From Leishmania infantum JPCM5 (Eukaryota > Euglenozoa > Kinetoplastea > Trypanosomatida > Trypanosomatidae), in contig NC_009418.2 of assembly GCF_000002875.2 (NCBI RefSeq), positions 480,130 to 544,129 of the forward strand: 64,000 nucleotides of DNA. The letters run 5' to 3'. The translations under genes were made by a program, and so were the position numbers. The notes beneath the pieces were generated by a model. That model did not search any database. It was not told the DNA's origin and saw only the letters and a program-made list of their open reading frames with translations. Positions 9,364 through 20,602 of this stretch are shown piece after piece (positions within the stretch are counted from its first letter, which is position 1; every line of letters starts with the position of its first letter).

Positions 9364-12300
9364 TCACATCTTGGACGGCTGTGTTAGCTCACGGTACACT
9401 GCCAGCACACGCTCTTGAATGGCTGCCTTGTTGATCGTCACCCCTTCCGCTGCAGAGGGGTGCCACCACAGAGTCTTTATCTGTGTCGACAGCACCTTGA
9501 GGCGAGCCAGCGCTGCCTCTTGCCCTAATAACCCGACCGTGTACGCGACGACTCTTCTGCTTACCTTCGACTGGCCAGGCGCCGTTGTAACGGGCACGCG
9601 CTTTATCTGTAAGAGCGAGAGCGCGATGAGGCTCTCGTAGTAGTGTTGCAGCGTCTCCTTGTTGGCCGCCACTACATAGCGCAGCTTGTGCTCCGCATAC
9701 AGGATGCCACACGCTCGCTGCGTCGCCGTGACCACTTCGGCAGCCCCGAGTGGCTTACCAGGGTACGTCGCCAGCAGTGCCGACGCAGCCACCAGCACCG
9801 TGTAGAGCGCCTCCACGTGAGGGCAGATGAGTTGAAGGAGGAAGTAGTAGTACTGCGTAACGGGCAGGTGCACAACAGTACCGCCGTGCGTGTCGGCGCC
9901 AGAAAGCTGGGAGGACACGGTGTGCTCCTCTACGCACTCCTGAAGCTGGCTTATAGTGCACTCCAGCCACGACGCGAAGCTCATCGGTGCTGCTTCGGCG
10001 TAGTTGGGGAACTCAGCGGACAGCAGCCGCTGCAAAAGCTGCGTCTGGCTGCTCAGCACGTCCGCTTTCACGGAGCGGACCCCGCACAGCATCGCCCCGT
10101 CGGCGCCTGATGGCGGACTGTGCGGCGTTGTGGCAGAGCCGAACGCCTGCGCGACGACGGCGACGAGGGCCTCGTCCATACAAACGTGGATGAGCTGGTT
10201 GGTGCTGATGTTGACTGCGATCCTGGTGACCACGCTGTCGGGGTGGTATGTCACGCCTGACATCTCGTCCGTGATGTGGATGTAGCGGTAGAGGTTGGTC
10301 AGCGCCTGCGTCACGACCCCGGCAGGGCTCAACTCGGAGGCCTCCACCGAAAGCTGAGCACCGCGCTCGCGCAAGCGCCTACGCAGCCACTTGACCCCCT
10401 GGTGAACCTTTTCTAACGGTATGGCGGCTGCCGCGGTGGTGTCAATGCCCTCCTTCAACGTTGTCGTTGCTGTGCAGTAGTAAGGGCCAAGACACTCGAC
10501 TACAGCAGCCACCATCGACGCCGGGGTGATGACCGTGTTACGCTGTAGTTTGTACACCAGGTGCCACGCGACGGTGGCGAGAAGAGGGATCGGGGTGATG
10601 GAGCTGCCTTTGGCAATGGAAGGCGTGGTATCGATTGTCTTGCACACCGACGCGGTTGCGGCGGCTGGCGCAGCCAGATCTCGGAGTTGCTCGCCCTTAG
10701 GCTGGAGCGGCAGCGGGCACTGCTGCGGGTGCTCCTTGAGGGAGCGCAGCGACACGGGCTCGCCAATGTGGATGTTGATGTTGCCGTGCATGCGCTCGAG
10801 TAGACTTCGGGCTTTGAGCATGTTCGTCGGGTTCTCCTTCGGCTTCGGAACGCCCAAGAGCTCCTTGGCATGTGTGGTGGCCTCGAGCACCTCGTCGTAG
10901 GAGAGGCTGACCGGCATAATGAGCACGTCGTCAAGCTCCTGCTGACCCGGCTCGTAGAAGGTGTCGCAGACAAACTTGAGAAGGCCCAGCTTAGGCGCCA
11001 TCGTCTTGCCAGTGCGACTCCGTGTTCCCTCAATGAAGAACTCGAGAGGGCGGCGCGCACGCACCAGGTGCCGCACATACTCCTTCAACAGCGCAGCGTA
11101 CAGTGGGTCGTCGCGGAAGGAGCGGCGCATAAAGAGGGCGCCGCTGCCCCGCATCAGGGTTGCGAGGACGCCCATGCTAAGAAAGTTTTCTCCAGCCACG
11201 ATGTGCGGCAGCGGCAACCGCATGAGCGCCAGCACCTCGGAGAGAATGAGGAAGTCAATGTATGAGCGGTGCAGCGGGACGAAGACGACGGCTACGCGCG
11301 GCATGGCGAAGTAACGGTGGAGGCGCTCATAGGCGCCGTTGTTGACGTCGACGCGGCCGTAGATACTGCGAAAGATTGCGCGAATCATGAGACCCAGCGC
11401 GCGACAGTGAACGTGATTCAGTGCATCGCCGCACTGCAGCAGAAGACTCTTTGCCCGGGCCTCCACGTCTTTTTTCGATGCGCCGTCTTTGGCAGCCAGA
11501 GCGGTCATGAGCCGCTGGATGTTCGGCTGCGCGATGATTGAGGTGAGCACCTGCGGCGTCATGCCAGGTGTCATGTCACTGCGCCAGCCGTTCGCCGTCA
11601 TACCGGCGCGATGAAGAAACACGAAGCAATCGAAGTACTTGTGCAGAAGAGACGGAAACGGCGGGATGCGCTCGGCACCGCGGTACACGAAGTCGTTGGT
11701 GAAGTAGCGCCGCGGCTCTGGAAAGGCGAAAGGGGCTTCTGCGGCAGAAGCAGCCGCCTCCGGCTTGGTGGGCGACGACACCGCTGCACTCGCAGGCGCC
11801 GGCTCGGCTGGGGCGCTGACGACAGGAGGATCGCGTACTATGCTGACGACGCTCGCGCTGTCGGCCACCGGCGGAGCGTGGGAGCGACTCCCTACGTGCT
11901 GCAAGCCGGATGAAGACCGCAGAACACACCGTGCCAGGTGCTCAAGCACTGCCCGTGCAATCACCGACACATATGCCTCCCAGTCGACCTCGACGAGCGC
12001 CACACACTGGTGATAGGGCATGAGTGTGTGGTGCGATGTCAAGCGACGCAGTAGCGAGTGATACAACGCCACGTTGAAGTCATCGAGGCGGTATGGCGGA
12101 ACGGAGAAGGACGAGGACGCTGTACGCCTGCGCGATGCGGCGAAGGCAGCAGATGTCTTGTCTCGCACCGCTGCCACGCGTGCAGTACGCTCGATGTAGC
12201 TGACAACGCTGTCCATTTGTGTCACATAAGCCTTTAGCGCCTGCGCCGCCTCGGCATTACCGACCTTCTCTTCCATGATGCGCTGCCGCTGCTGATACGC

Positions 12301-13659
12301 GCGCCATCCTTCCAGCGCGTAGGCAGCCGCGCGCGGCTCCGGCCCGAAGTTGACCAAATCCGCCACGCTAAACGGGAACTGCAGAATTGGCGCCGGCGTC
12401 AGCACGCCAGCCACGGGAAACGCCGCCGAAATCTGGTCGGCAAATCGACCGTAATAACTCATGAGATACTCGCCCATCATGCCCCACACCAGTGACGCCT
12501 CGCCAGGCTTGCGTGATTCGGCAACTGCGAAGGACCCCATACGGTGTCGCGTGACACACTGCGCCGGCGGCGCTGGCATTGCCGTCGCCGCCTCGGCAGC
12601 AGCGGCGGCGTGCGAGGACGCAGGCGAAGAGCCACAGTACTGCATCTCCGCGGCACACTCCACACACTCTGGCAACTCGCCGTGGCACAGCCATATGTAT
12701 CCTAAGAAGGCGGCATTCAGAGCGACGTCGACGGGCGTAATAGTGGCTGGCTCACTTCGGCTGACAGGGAAGTGCCGGAGCACGCCGAGGGCGTTGGCGG
12801 CGCACAGCACGGGAAGCGTGCCGCCGTGTGAAATACCCGACGCGGCTTGAACGGCGACCTCCGTCGCACCGAACTCCAGCGCCGGCGGGTCCATAGCGTA
12901 TGAGTAGGTGAGGAGCACCACCCAGTCTACCGCCGTGGCGACCTCCTTCGCGATGCTCGACAGCATTGCACACGCAGCCGTGCGATAGACGTCGTCGGCG
13001 AGAATGATAAGACTGCCGCGCACCCGCGTCTGTTGAGAAGCGGTTTCGGAGGCTTGCGAAGCGCCGGCAGCACTCCAAAGACGACGCAGAAGGATATCGT
13101 ACGCCTTGAGCCCGCTTTCCGTGTCTGGGCTCAGCGACTGCGCACTCAGCACCAGCACAAACAGAGAATCCGCAACACGAGGTACACCACAGCTCCCGCC
13201 AGACCCAGAAGAGACGTCTGTTGAGGATGCCGTGAAGCTCGTCTCGCCAAGTGCGCCGCTGCCGAGTAGATGAATTCGATGCAGCATCGGCCCGATCTCC
13301 TCCGCCTTGGGTGACACCCCACCATAGTAGAACTGCGTCATGTGTGTCACAGAAATGTCGCGGCGTGTGGCGCGGCTTGCACGCAGTTTTGCCTCCACTC
13401 GCTGCACGGTGCTCATGAAGTCTCTCGTGGTGGCAGCGGTTTCGGCGGAGCTGCGCGCTGTGTGGAGGCTATCGTTGCCGGAGGATGGGCTGCTGCTCTT
13501 CACTGTGATGCCGTCGACCAGCACGCGGCAGTTCAGCGGCACGAGCGGGGATGTGGCGATCGCGCAAGCACATGCCGTAGTGAGGCCATCGATGGGAGCG
13601 ACCAACACGACCTGCTTGCACTCCTCTGGAAGCGCTAGACGAGGTGGTGGGAAGCTCAT
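9364..13659 (-). CDS. DAT: Dihydroxyacetonephosphate acyltransferase (glycosomal)
   Basis: 1,431 residues. It should transfer an acyl group from acyl-CoA to dihydroxyacetone phosphate, the first step of ether-lipid synthesis, in the glycosome. The acyltransferase core is in the second half: H-x4-D motif in HRSYID at about 791-797, motif II in GALFMRRSF at about 837-846, motif III in FIEGTRSR at about 876-884. The last three residues are SKM, a type 1 peroxisomal/glycosomal signal. Length and ending agree with the L. major enzyme as I remember it. The N-terminal half (about 1-650) is much longer than in other eukaryotic members; it begins with a hydrophobic strand-like segment and has scattered features of a worn-down short-chain dehydrogenase fold, which is my inference. 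The start at 13659 is the first ATG and lies 24 bases after a plausible splice acceptor. The gene follows the pirin relic and precedes the amastin array. Confidence 0.93.
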   Translation of the reverse strand: MSFPPPRLALPEECKQVVLVAPIDGLTTACACAIATSPLVPLNCRVLVDGITVKSSSPSSGNDSLHTARSSAETAATTRDFMSTVQRVEAKLRASRATRRDISVTHMTQFYYGGVSPKAEEIGPMLHRIHLLGSGALGETSFTASSTDVSSGSGGSCGVPRVADSLFVLVLSAQSLSPDTESGLKAYDILLRRLWSAAGASQASETASQQTRVRGSLIILADDVYRTAACAMLSSIAKEVATAVDWVVLLTYSYAMDPPALEFGATEVAVQAASGISHGGTLPVLCAANALGVLRHFPVSRSEPATITPVDVALNAAFLGYIWLCHGELPECVECAAEMQYCGSSPASSHAAAAAEAATAMPAPPAQCVTRHRMGSFAVAESRKPGEASLVWGMMGEYLMSYYGRFADQISAAFPVAGVLTPAPILQFPFSVADLVNFGPEPRAAAYALEGWRAYQQRQRIMEEKVGNAEAAQALKAYVTQMDSVVSYIERTARVAAVRDKTSAAFAASRRRTASSSFSVPPYRLDDFNVALYHSLLRRLTSHHTLMPYHQCVALVEVDWEAYVSVIARAVLEHLARCVLRSSSGLQHVGSRSHAPPVADSASVVSIVRDPPVVSAPAEPAPASAAVSSPTKPEAAASAAEAPFAFPEPRRYFTNDFVYRGAERIPPFPSLLHKYFDCFVFLHRAGMTANGWRSDMTPGMTPQVLTSIIAQPNIQRLMTALAAKDGASKKDVEARAKSLLLQCGDALNHVHCRALGLMIRAIFRSIYGRVDVNNGAYERLHRYFAMPRVAVVFVPLHRSYIDFLILSEVLALMRLPLPHIVAGENFLSMGVLATLMRGSGALFMRRSFRDDPLYAALLKEYVRHLVRARRPLEFFIEGTRSRTGKTMAPKLGLLKFVCDTFYEPGQQELDDVLIMPVSLSYDEVLEATTHAKELLGVPKPKENPTNMLKARSLLERMHGNINIHIGEPVSLRSLKEHPQQCPLPLQPKGEQLRDLAAPAAATASVCKTIDTTPSIAKGSSITPIPLLATVAWHLVYKLQRNTVITPASMVAAVVECLGPYYCTATTTLKEGIDTTAAAAIPLEKVHQGVKWLRRRLRERGAQLSVEASELSPAGVVTQALTNLYRYIHITDEMSGVTYHPDSVVTRIAVNISTNQLIHVCMDEALVAVVAQAFGSATTPHSPPSGADGAMLCGVRSVKADVLSSQTQLLQRLLSAEFPNYAEAAPMSFASWLECTISQLQECVEEHTVSSQLSGADTHGGTVVHLPVTQYYYFLLQLICPHVEALYTVLVAASALLATYPGKPLGAAEVVTATQRACGILYAEHKLRYVVAANKETLQHYYESLIALSLLQIKRVPVTTAPGQSKVSRRVVAYTVGLLGQEAALARLKVLSTQIKTLWWHPSAAEGVTINKAAIQERVLAVYRELTQPSKM

Positions 13660-13683
13660 TTCCTTCGAAGTCTGTGCCGCGCG

Positions 13684-13738
13684 CTAACCACAGTGAAAGA
13701 ATCGCACGCGCACAAAATGCCAAGCACCAAAAAAAAAA
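13684..13738 (-). promoter_or_regulatory. Predicted spliced-leader acceptor for DAT
   Basis: A run of ten T on the minus strand (13729-13738) is followed by the first AG at 13684-13685, which leaves a 5' UTR of about 24 bases before the ATG at 13659. Confidence 0.45.
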
Positions 13739-16255
13739 TTTCGCATACGCGATCACTCGAGCACTCGATACGCTTTTTACGTAACGAACGAACAACAACA
13801 AAACGCCAGAGCGAACAGTGAGCGAGGAGATCTTAACGGTACACGGCTGCTGCCTGCGTGCGAGTGTGTCTGCGCTGGTTGACCTCGCCTGCACAGGCGC
13901 GGCAGAATACCGGCGGGACCAATTTCGTAGAGCTGGCGAGCAGGAAAAGGAACAAAAATGGAGAAGATAAGCCTTGCGCTTCGCTTTTCAGTGCCTTGTC
14001 GCCACATATACCTGCACGCCCAACGTGAGCTGCAGCTGAAGTGCACGTGCTGGTGTGGGTATCGATTTCCAAGCGAGAGAGAGAAACAGGGCAGAGAGGG
14101 ATGCTGGGTGCCGTGTAAATGAGGGATGGGGAGCTGCGCCCGAGCAGCAGCACCGCAGGCAACAGAGGCACACGCGCGCAGAAACACACACTCACGCAAA
14201 CAGAAAGGCAGCCTGACTTGGCACCAAGGGCACGCACCGGCAAACAGAAAACAAAACAAAAAGGCGGGATGCAAAGAGTGCCGTTCTACTTCGTCACGGA
14301 GGGCTATAGGGTATGTAAAGAGAGAGGGAGGGGGAGAAGACCGCATCGAAGGAGAACCCCCCGTGATAGATGATTAGGACACGCAGAAGGAGCTATAGGG
14401 CAAAACAACAACAAACAGAAAGTCATCCACAAAAAAGACGCCTGCGCGTATGCATACACACAAAGTTCAGCTCAGCTCAGCTTAGCTCGGTTCCAAGTAC
14501 AGCAGGGGGCAATAAAACGCGAGCGCCACCGTTCGCACGCGTGTGCGCCCACGAAAAGTGCAACGAAAAGCCTAGGAGAGTTGTGAAGAGGGATCAGTTT
14601 TTTTTTTGTGTGTGGTGGAGGGGTAGAGGGCAGAGAGAGAGACAGAGGAGGCCGATGCTATGCGAGTGGCTGTGTGATGCACGCGTACACAGGCACTGCG
14701 TGAGAATGGAAGCACCTCAACATGCGCATCAATGATGGATGGTAGAAAGAGCGAGGTATTAAGAAATACAGACGCAGAGAGAGGCAGAGTAAAGGGAGGC
14801 GAATACGAAAATGGTATAGCATCAACAGAGACAGAGGAGGCAAATCCTCTGAGTGCCTACCCAGTCAGGTGTGTGGGAGAACGGGGGGTGGATGCCTTGA
14901 CAAGAGGCCAGCAAGGAAACGTATCAGCCATCAACGAGTGAGATACGTCTGCTCGCAGAGCGCTCCCCGCTTCGCGGCAGAGACGAGACGTAGCGATAGA
15001 GGGCAAAGAAAGAGGTTGTCGGATGACAAGTCGGGAGGTGGAATGCGCGTCTCGTACATCTCCGATTCCTCCACGTACCCCGCACGTCTGGGCGGCACAC
15101 TACCGAAGTACCACGTTGAGAACAGCGTATACACATACAAATACAAATACAAACACACACACATATATATGTATGTATGTATGTAGATATTGGCATTGCG
15201 ACCGTTTTTCCTCTGCCATCCTTATCTCCTCGTCTGCATGGAGAATGGCACGGTCGGGGAGAGGTAGAGCACCGCTGTTGGTCGCTGCCGCTCCCTCGAC
15301 GCGTCGTGCGCGTTCACTTTGCGTGTCTCTTTTGGAATTTGTTTTCTCCCCCGGACTTCTGTCAGTGGCGCACACATGGATCGCATCTCCATCCCCACCC
15401 CTCCATGCGTACATCACGGATACAGGAACAGAGCGTACGCATGAAGGACGGAGTGATGACAAGAGCAATCGCCTGCTGCCTCCTTGGATGCAGGGGTGGC
15501 CGTAGAGCAAGATCGCCCACCTACGAACACGCTTGATCGCAGTGGCAGCAGGCACAGCGGCAAGAGTCACGCCCCACGCGCGTCGGCTTGCGGAGGGAGG
15601 GGGAGGGAGAGGGAAGACAGCAGGGACCCGCGCATTTAAGTGGAGGTCGACGTGGACGGCGTGAAGGGTGTGCCACTGCGCCACAGTAAAAGAGATGCTC
15701 GCGTACGAACGCGCGCTGACGCACATCTCCTTCAAGAGAGAGAAGCGTCCGATATGTCTGGTGGTCTCCGTAATGACGTGTGGCTGAGTCGGGCGCCGGT
15801 AGAGGAAGAGAGCGATGGCGACGGCGATGATGAAATTGCATGGTAGGAGAGGAGCCGCGTGTACGCTAACAAAATAGAGGGGAGAAACAAAGGAGGTAAG
15901 CGTGCGAGGAAACGAAAGCGTCGCCGTAATGAGGGAGTGGCGATGGCGGAGGGTGAGCGCACGCCTCACACACACACACACACAAAGAGCTGAGAATCCT
16001 TACAAGGGCAGGTGAGAAGGTGCGAAGACGTCTGCACTCAATCGCCGATGGCACACCACCCACTGTTGGCCATTTCATTTCCCTTCCAGAGCCTTCTTGT
16101 GCGTCCGGCTTCTTCCTCGGCGCGAGTTCCTTGCGCGTTTCCACGTGCACTGCGTCAGGCGGCATATCGCGGGGTGCACGTGATCACTGGTTTCTTAACA
16201 AACGCCGCCAAACCGGGTGCAGCGGTGGGACTTCGAAACACTCCGGAATTTCTGC
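13739..16255. other. Long intergenic region
   Basis: About 2.5 kb without a supported gene. It holds a TCAGC repeat at about 14467-14485, an AT-rich (TATG)n stretch at 15158-15186 and a (CA)n at 15968-15985. Two long minus-strand open frames (15100-15981 and 13777-14346) are Ser/Arg/Cys-rich with no family resemblance, and I treat them as chance. Part of the length may be decayed DNA belonging to the pirin relic. Confidence 0.45.
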
Positions 16256-16259
16256 TCGC

Positions 16260-16900
16260 GTGCTGACCACGAATGGGCCTCGCTACATTACAGGCTCGCC
16301 GATGAGCCCGCTCCTGTAGCTCAAGTAACTCTGCTGACTTGTCGATGACGTCCAGCACCAGTGGAGTGCCAGCGGCGCCATGGCTGCCGCCTCCTTCCAG
16401 AGCTTGAAGTACGGCGTGCACATTTTTTTCTTGCGCTTCAGGCTCACCCACACACATGTGAAACAACTGCACAGTGTTGGGCTTGCTCGCGTGCAGCAGG
16501 AGGAGCATCTCCGCGTGCTGCACGCCACCGCCAGCCGTGAGCCACTGCGTATTGTCCCCTTGCAGTAGTGGGCTGTGAACTTATGGGCGTCAGAGTGGTC
16601 CACCAGGCCGGCGCGGGTGAGCGCGATGGGCTTGAAACGACACCGCGGGTGCGTCAGGAAGCCTCGGGGGGGGGGGAGGAGGGACGATGGTGCCGTGGTA
16701 CGCGCCCCAGCCATCGTGATAGCCGACATCGCGGCCGGTGTCGTGACCGCGCAGCAACCTCGGATCTGGGCCCAAGCAAATTTTTTGTGCACGCCAGATA
16801 CGCGTTGCTGTTGCTCCCGCAAGCAGCAAAAGGGATCAAACGTGAAGGGGTCACTGCCGAGTGTGAGGTCGTCAAGCACGACCGCTTCCTGAGCAGCCGT
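16260..16900 (-). pseudogene. Pirin-family gene, frameshifted and truncated
   Basis: Pirins are small bicupin iron-binding nuclear or cytosolic proteins. Their conserved blocks appear here in the right order but in alternating frames on the minus strand: LDDLTLG near 16870, HDGWGAYHGTIVP near 16700-16740, GFLTHP then ALTRAGLVDHSDA near 16585-16670, DNTQWLTAGGGVQHAEM near 16508-16560, KPNTVQLF near 16465, then LKRKKKMCTPYFKLWKE near 16390-16440, and LVLDVIDKSAELLEL near 16315-16360. At least four frame changes are needed; one falls at the long C-run (G-run on the plus strand, 16667-16678) and one at an A-run, where sequencing error could contribute. The second cupin domain is missing. HPHRGFE, the metal-binding signature, reads HPRCRFK, so two expected residues are lost. 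I therefore regard it as a true pseudogene rather than a sequencing artefact alone. Confidence 0.7.
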
Positions 16901-17737
16901 TGCGGGAAACCGCCGACATGGCGACGGCGACGAATGCGTTTGTGTGCGTGTGAGGGACGGTCAAGAAGCGTCGAGAAGCTGGGGAAGTCGGGCCTTTCCA
17001 GGCCGAGGCAACGTGCAAGACGAGGAGGATGGCGAGCACGACGGATGCGAATGGAGGCGTTGTGGTGAGATGGGTGGCGGTTGGGACTTCTGCAACGCAG
17101 CTGCTACAGAGAAAGAACACGAGACGAGGATCCTTACGTGAGGCTGAAGCAAAAGCACGCGCAGGCGCGTGCAGAGAGAGAGAGAGACTGAGGCCGTTGC
17201 CGTGTGCGGTGTTGGTGGTGGGGAGGGGAGAGGGGGGAGGATGAGCAGGAGCACAGTGTAATACACAGTGCAACAACGCGACACAACACAACGCCGACGG
17301 TGCAGGGGAGGAGAGGCGCAAACACAGAGACAAGAGCAGCAAAATAGAAAAAAAAACATGCCGCGCCTGAAGGGAGTGAGGAAGGGAGGGAGGGAAGTGC
17401 ATAGAGTAGTAGGCGCATGTGGAGCTTTCGGGGAGCCGCTAGGAGAGAGAACGCGCATCCGTGTGCGGCAAGCGTGTGGTCCCCTCCTGCTTCCCCCAAT
17501 GTACAGCGGGGGCTCCTCGGCTGATGCGCAGCTAAGATATGATCCACAAAGCCCCGCACATGGTGCGCGTCTGTTGTGAGTGCACATGTGGGCACGTGCG
17601 ATCGTGACTAGTACAAAAAGCGGAGCGCGAAGCATCAAACCATACCCCTTATCGCAGCCGTGAGGGTGGGGGGAGGGGGAACAGTTGGAAACACGAAGAC
17701 AGCCACAAGTACATAAATAAAACGAGAAGGGGGCGAG
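16901..17737. other. Intergenic spacer
   Basis: No gene seen. Long minus-strand frames here are Ser/Pro/Leu-rich and arise from purine-rich plus-strand DNA (for example 17160-17400). It is likely the 3' UTR of the gene at 17738-19408 and the upstream region of the pirin relic. Confidence 0.5.
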
Positions 17738-19408
17738 CTACGTGAAGATGAGAGAGACGCCGAACACCCGCCAAAGCGAGCACTGGAGTGCGTGCAGAGC
17801 CAAGCGACACTCCTTCTTGTTCGCGAATTCAATGCAGAAGGCTCTCAACTCGGCGCGGTACTCCATGCATGTCGTGTCGAACAGACCGGTGAACAAGCTC
17901 TTCACCAGCGGCGTCGACACCATCACATTCGGCCCGAGCAGCAGCTTCGCAGTGATGCGGCGTGGGTCGTGCGGGGCTGGCTTCGCGATGAGACATAGCC
18001 GCTGCCGCCGGGAAGCTTCTTCCAGCGCATCCCACCATGCCGCGTCACCACAGTCAAGCTCGCCCTGCGGCTTTGTTGTCTCCTCCATGGCTAGACCAGT
18101 GGCTCCGTCACTTGCCAGCGTCCCTACCACGTTTTCGCTCCGCGCAGGGGAGAGGTGGCCCTCGCTTAGCGTCACGGATGCCTGTGTGTCTCGCCGATAG
18201 GATGCGATGATATCCGCTACAGAGACGCCATCCGCCCAGCGGAGAAACACGCCGGCCGCTTCGGCGGTCGTGAATTGCACGCTCACAATCACGCGAGCTG
18301 TGGCGGTGGAGGGGGCGCCTGCAGATGCGCTGCTTTCGCGCGTCTCGAGGTGCTCGACGGCACCAAAGCGATGCGCGTAGTGGTACAGGAGGTCATCCAG
18401 CACGCAAGGCAGGAACGACAGTGCAGCGATGCAGTCGTCGGCGTGTGCAGCCTTGACAGCACTGACGGCGTCGCCGCTACTTCGGCTGTGGGAGGTATAC
18501 GAGTACGAGTGCGAGCACGATGACACAGACGCCTCGTGGGAGTGCGGCAGCGGACGTGAAGGTAGCACGGAGGGGGAGGACAAAGAGAAGAGAGAGGAAT
18601 GCATCTGCGGCTCGGCAACCTTGCTGTCTTTGCCCCACGACGGAAAAACCGAAAGAGGAGGGCCGCCCTTCAGCACCGGGAGATGATTGTGGGCACTAGA
18701 CGCAGTGGTGGCGCTGCTGGTGGCGATGGTCGGTGGTGTCGACAACGATGGGAAGGCGGGCGCGGATACTGTGAGAAGCACGCGGCGGTACCCTGCGGTA
18801 GACGGTGGTGCCTCCAACTGCTTAGACAACCCCTCCAGCTCATCCGCACAGCACGTGGAGTACGCCTCCCAATAGGTGTTCCATGTTTCCAGCTGCACCA
18901 TCGCCGGCGGAGCCAGAAAGGCGGGCAGGAAAGCTGCTGGTGGCACCAGAGCACCCTTCACCCTCGGAAGGAAAACAGTCCTCAACGCGCTGCCGCCATG
19001 GATGCTGCGGAGAACTTTCCATGGGTGAGGCTGTATGTAACGTGCTGCGACAGCTGCCTTGGCCTCAGCCGCACCTATCGCTGTTGCTTCCTCTTCACCA
19101 GGCGCTCCTGTCGGCGCGGACCGGCGTGGGCGTGACGAGGCTGGCGGCTCAGATGGTGCTTGAAGCGACAAATAAAAGCAGCCGCGGCGCCATTGAGCGG
19201 CAGCGAAGCGCTGCTGCACGGTGCTCCATCCGGCGGCAGTTGCGTCGCTCAACGCAGCGTCCGCATTCGTAAGCAACACAGGTGGTGTGTGGGGCGGGAG
19301 GCCTCGCAAAGGTAATCCCAGCGAATCGGCCACAGCAGGCGACCGGGGGCGCTTGCGCGCCGACGCCAACCCGTTCACATCCGTCTCGGGGGGAGGAGTG
19401 GAATGCAT
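17738..19408 (-). CDS. Hypothetical protein, 556 residues
   Basis: I do not recognise this protein. It is open for 556 codons from the ATG at 19408; three more codons upstream begin with TTG, so I did not use them. The N-terminal quarter is Pro/Ala/Arg-rich. The middle has long Ser/Thr stretches around 220-330 that look disordered. Two denser regions look folded: about 110-215, with LETWNTYWEAYSTCCADEL, and about 345-556, ending in a Cys- and Leu-containing segment with FCIEFANKKECRLALHALQ. There is no signal peptide or membrane segment. Codon use, length and position in the polycistron support a real gene. Whether the C-terminal segment is an RNA-binding fold could be tested with a profile search; I cannot say from the sequence. 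Confidence 0.85.
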   Translation of the reverse strand: MHSTPPPETDVNGLASARKRPRSPAVADSLGLPLRGLPPHTPPVLLTNADAALSDATAAGWSTVQQRFAAAQWRRGCFYLSLQAPSEPPASSRPRRSAPTGAPGEEEATAIGAAEAKAAVAARYIQPHPWKVLRSIHGGSALRTVFLPRVKGALVPPAAFLPAFLAPPAMVQLETWNTYWEAYSTCCADELEGLSKQLEAPPSTAGYRRVLLTVSAPAFPSLSTPPTIATSSATTASSAHNHLPVLKGGPPLSVFPSWGKDSKVAEPQMHSSLFSLSSPSVLPSRPLPHSHEASVSSCSHSYSYTSHSRSSGDAVSAVKAAHADDCIAALSFLPCVLDDLLYHYAHRFGAVEHLETRESSASAGAPSTATARVIVSVQFTTAEAAGVFLRWADGVSVADIIASYRRDTQASVTLSEGHLSPARSENVVGTLASDGATGLAMEETTKPQGELDCGDAAWWDALEEASRRQRLCLIAKPAPHDPRRITAKLLLGPNVMVSTPLVKSLFTGLFDTTCMEYRAELRAFCIEFANKKECRLALHALQCSLWRVFGVSLIFT

Positions 19409-20602
19409 GATGGCCAAACTACTGCTTGCGGACTCTGCTGTAGATGGAGACTAAGCACGTGCGACAGCATGCCGCGAAACGAACAACGCCAAAGAACAGC
19501 AACAACAGCGTTGCGGTGCGTATGTGCTCGCAAATAAACAGCAAGGAGGCGCAGGCAGCACAGAGCACGGAGGTAAGCAGAGAGAAGGGGGAAGGGAAGA
19601 GGGTAGAGGGTAGAGGGAAGAGAGACCCAGCGCAGAATGCGCAATGCCGAGGGAGGGTGGGCGAGCCCGCTGTTCCCCTTTTCGTGGGCCGCAACAGCGA
19701 TGCATGCGGCTCATGCGCAGATACGTTTCATCCACTAACGCCGACGATGGTGCGCTCCCGTCTCCACCTCATGCCGCTTGTTCCCTTGTCGGAGTTGTTG
19801 AAGGCTGTCCAGTGAGCCGAAGGGAAGCGAGGAAGCGGGACTATGAGCTGAGTCGAAGATGCGCGCGAGATTGCGATGCACAGTGAAGCAGGTAGAAGAG
19901 GAGGGGAAGAATCGGGACGAGAGCATCGAAAGAAAAGGCGCATGCGCTGAACACCGCACGCTTTTCATGCGTCCCTCGACTGTCCTGCTTACCGTCGACG
20001 CAGAGCGTGTATCTTTCTCATCGTATTATACGGTCGCGGGGCCGCGCGCATCAGTTCGAGCGTCTGTGCCCGCGTGGGTGTATGTGCATGCGCATGAAAG
20101 CAGCGGGATGAAGGTAAGAGACCACTGGCAGAGAGGCTGTGGGTGCATGGCACTGCGCCATCGTTCACATTCCAGAGGGGGGAAAAAAAAGAGCAGCTCA
20201 AACGTAGACACGTGAGAATCTCTCACGTTACACGGACAGTGCCACATCTGTGCCCTCCTCCTGTCAACCGTACACATGCGTGGTCATGCAGGCAGACCCC
20301 ACCACGCTACCCTCGTTGTTCTGCTTTCCACTTCATGGTGTTTCTCGAAGTAACGTCATAGAACCAGCTATTCTCGCCGTGGCGGTGCAAGCGGCGGCGT
20401 TACGACGGAAACGAGCCGAAAAGCGGAGCTGAGAGAAGAGAGGGTATTTCGCCACAACCTCGCCGAGCCAGCAATCCGTTGACACCTCGTGACAAAGACT
20501 CGGGTGAAGAAGCGTGGCAGATATCCGCGCGCGTCCGAGTGGCCGTAGAAGGACGCAGGGTCGGCGTAGGAGTGAAAGAGCACAGCTCAGAGCATACGCG
20601 CG
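19409..20602. other. Intergenic downstream of SBDS
   Basis: No gene supported. It contains a G-rich repeat (GGGTAGA)n at about 19598-19618, which on the minus strand is a polypyrimidine run and could serve as the splice signal for the gene at 17738-19408. Confidence 0.5.

Noticed and set aside
15100..15981. 293-codon open frame on the minus strand
   Set aside because: Composition is Ser/Arg/Val low complexity, it runs through microsatellite DNA, and it has no family resemblance.
19598..19618. GGGTAGA repeats resembling telomere sequence
   Set aside because: The Leishmania telomere unit is TTAGGG; this run is short, imperfect and internal, and better read as a pyrimidine tract on the other strand.
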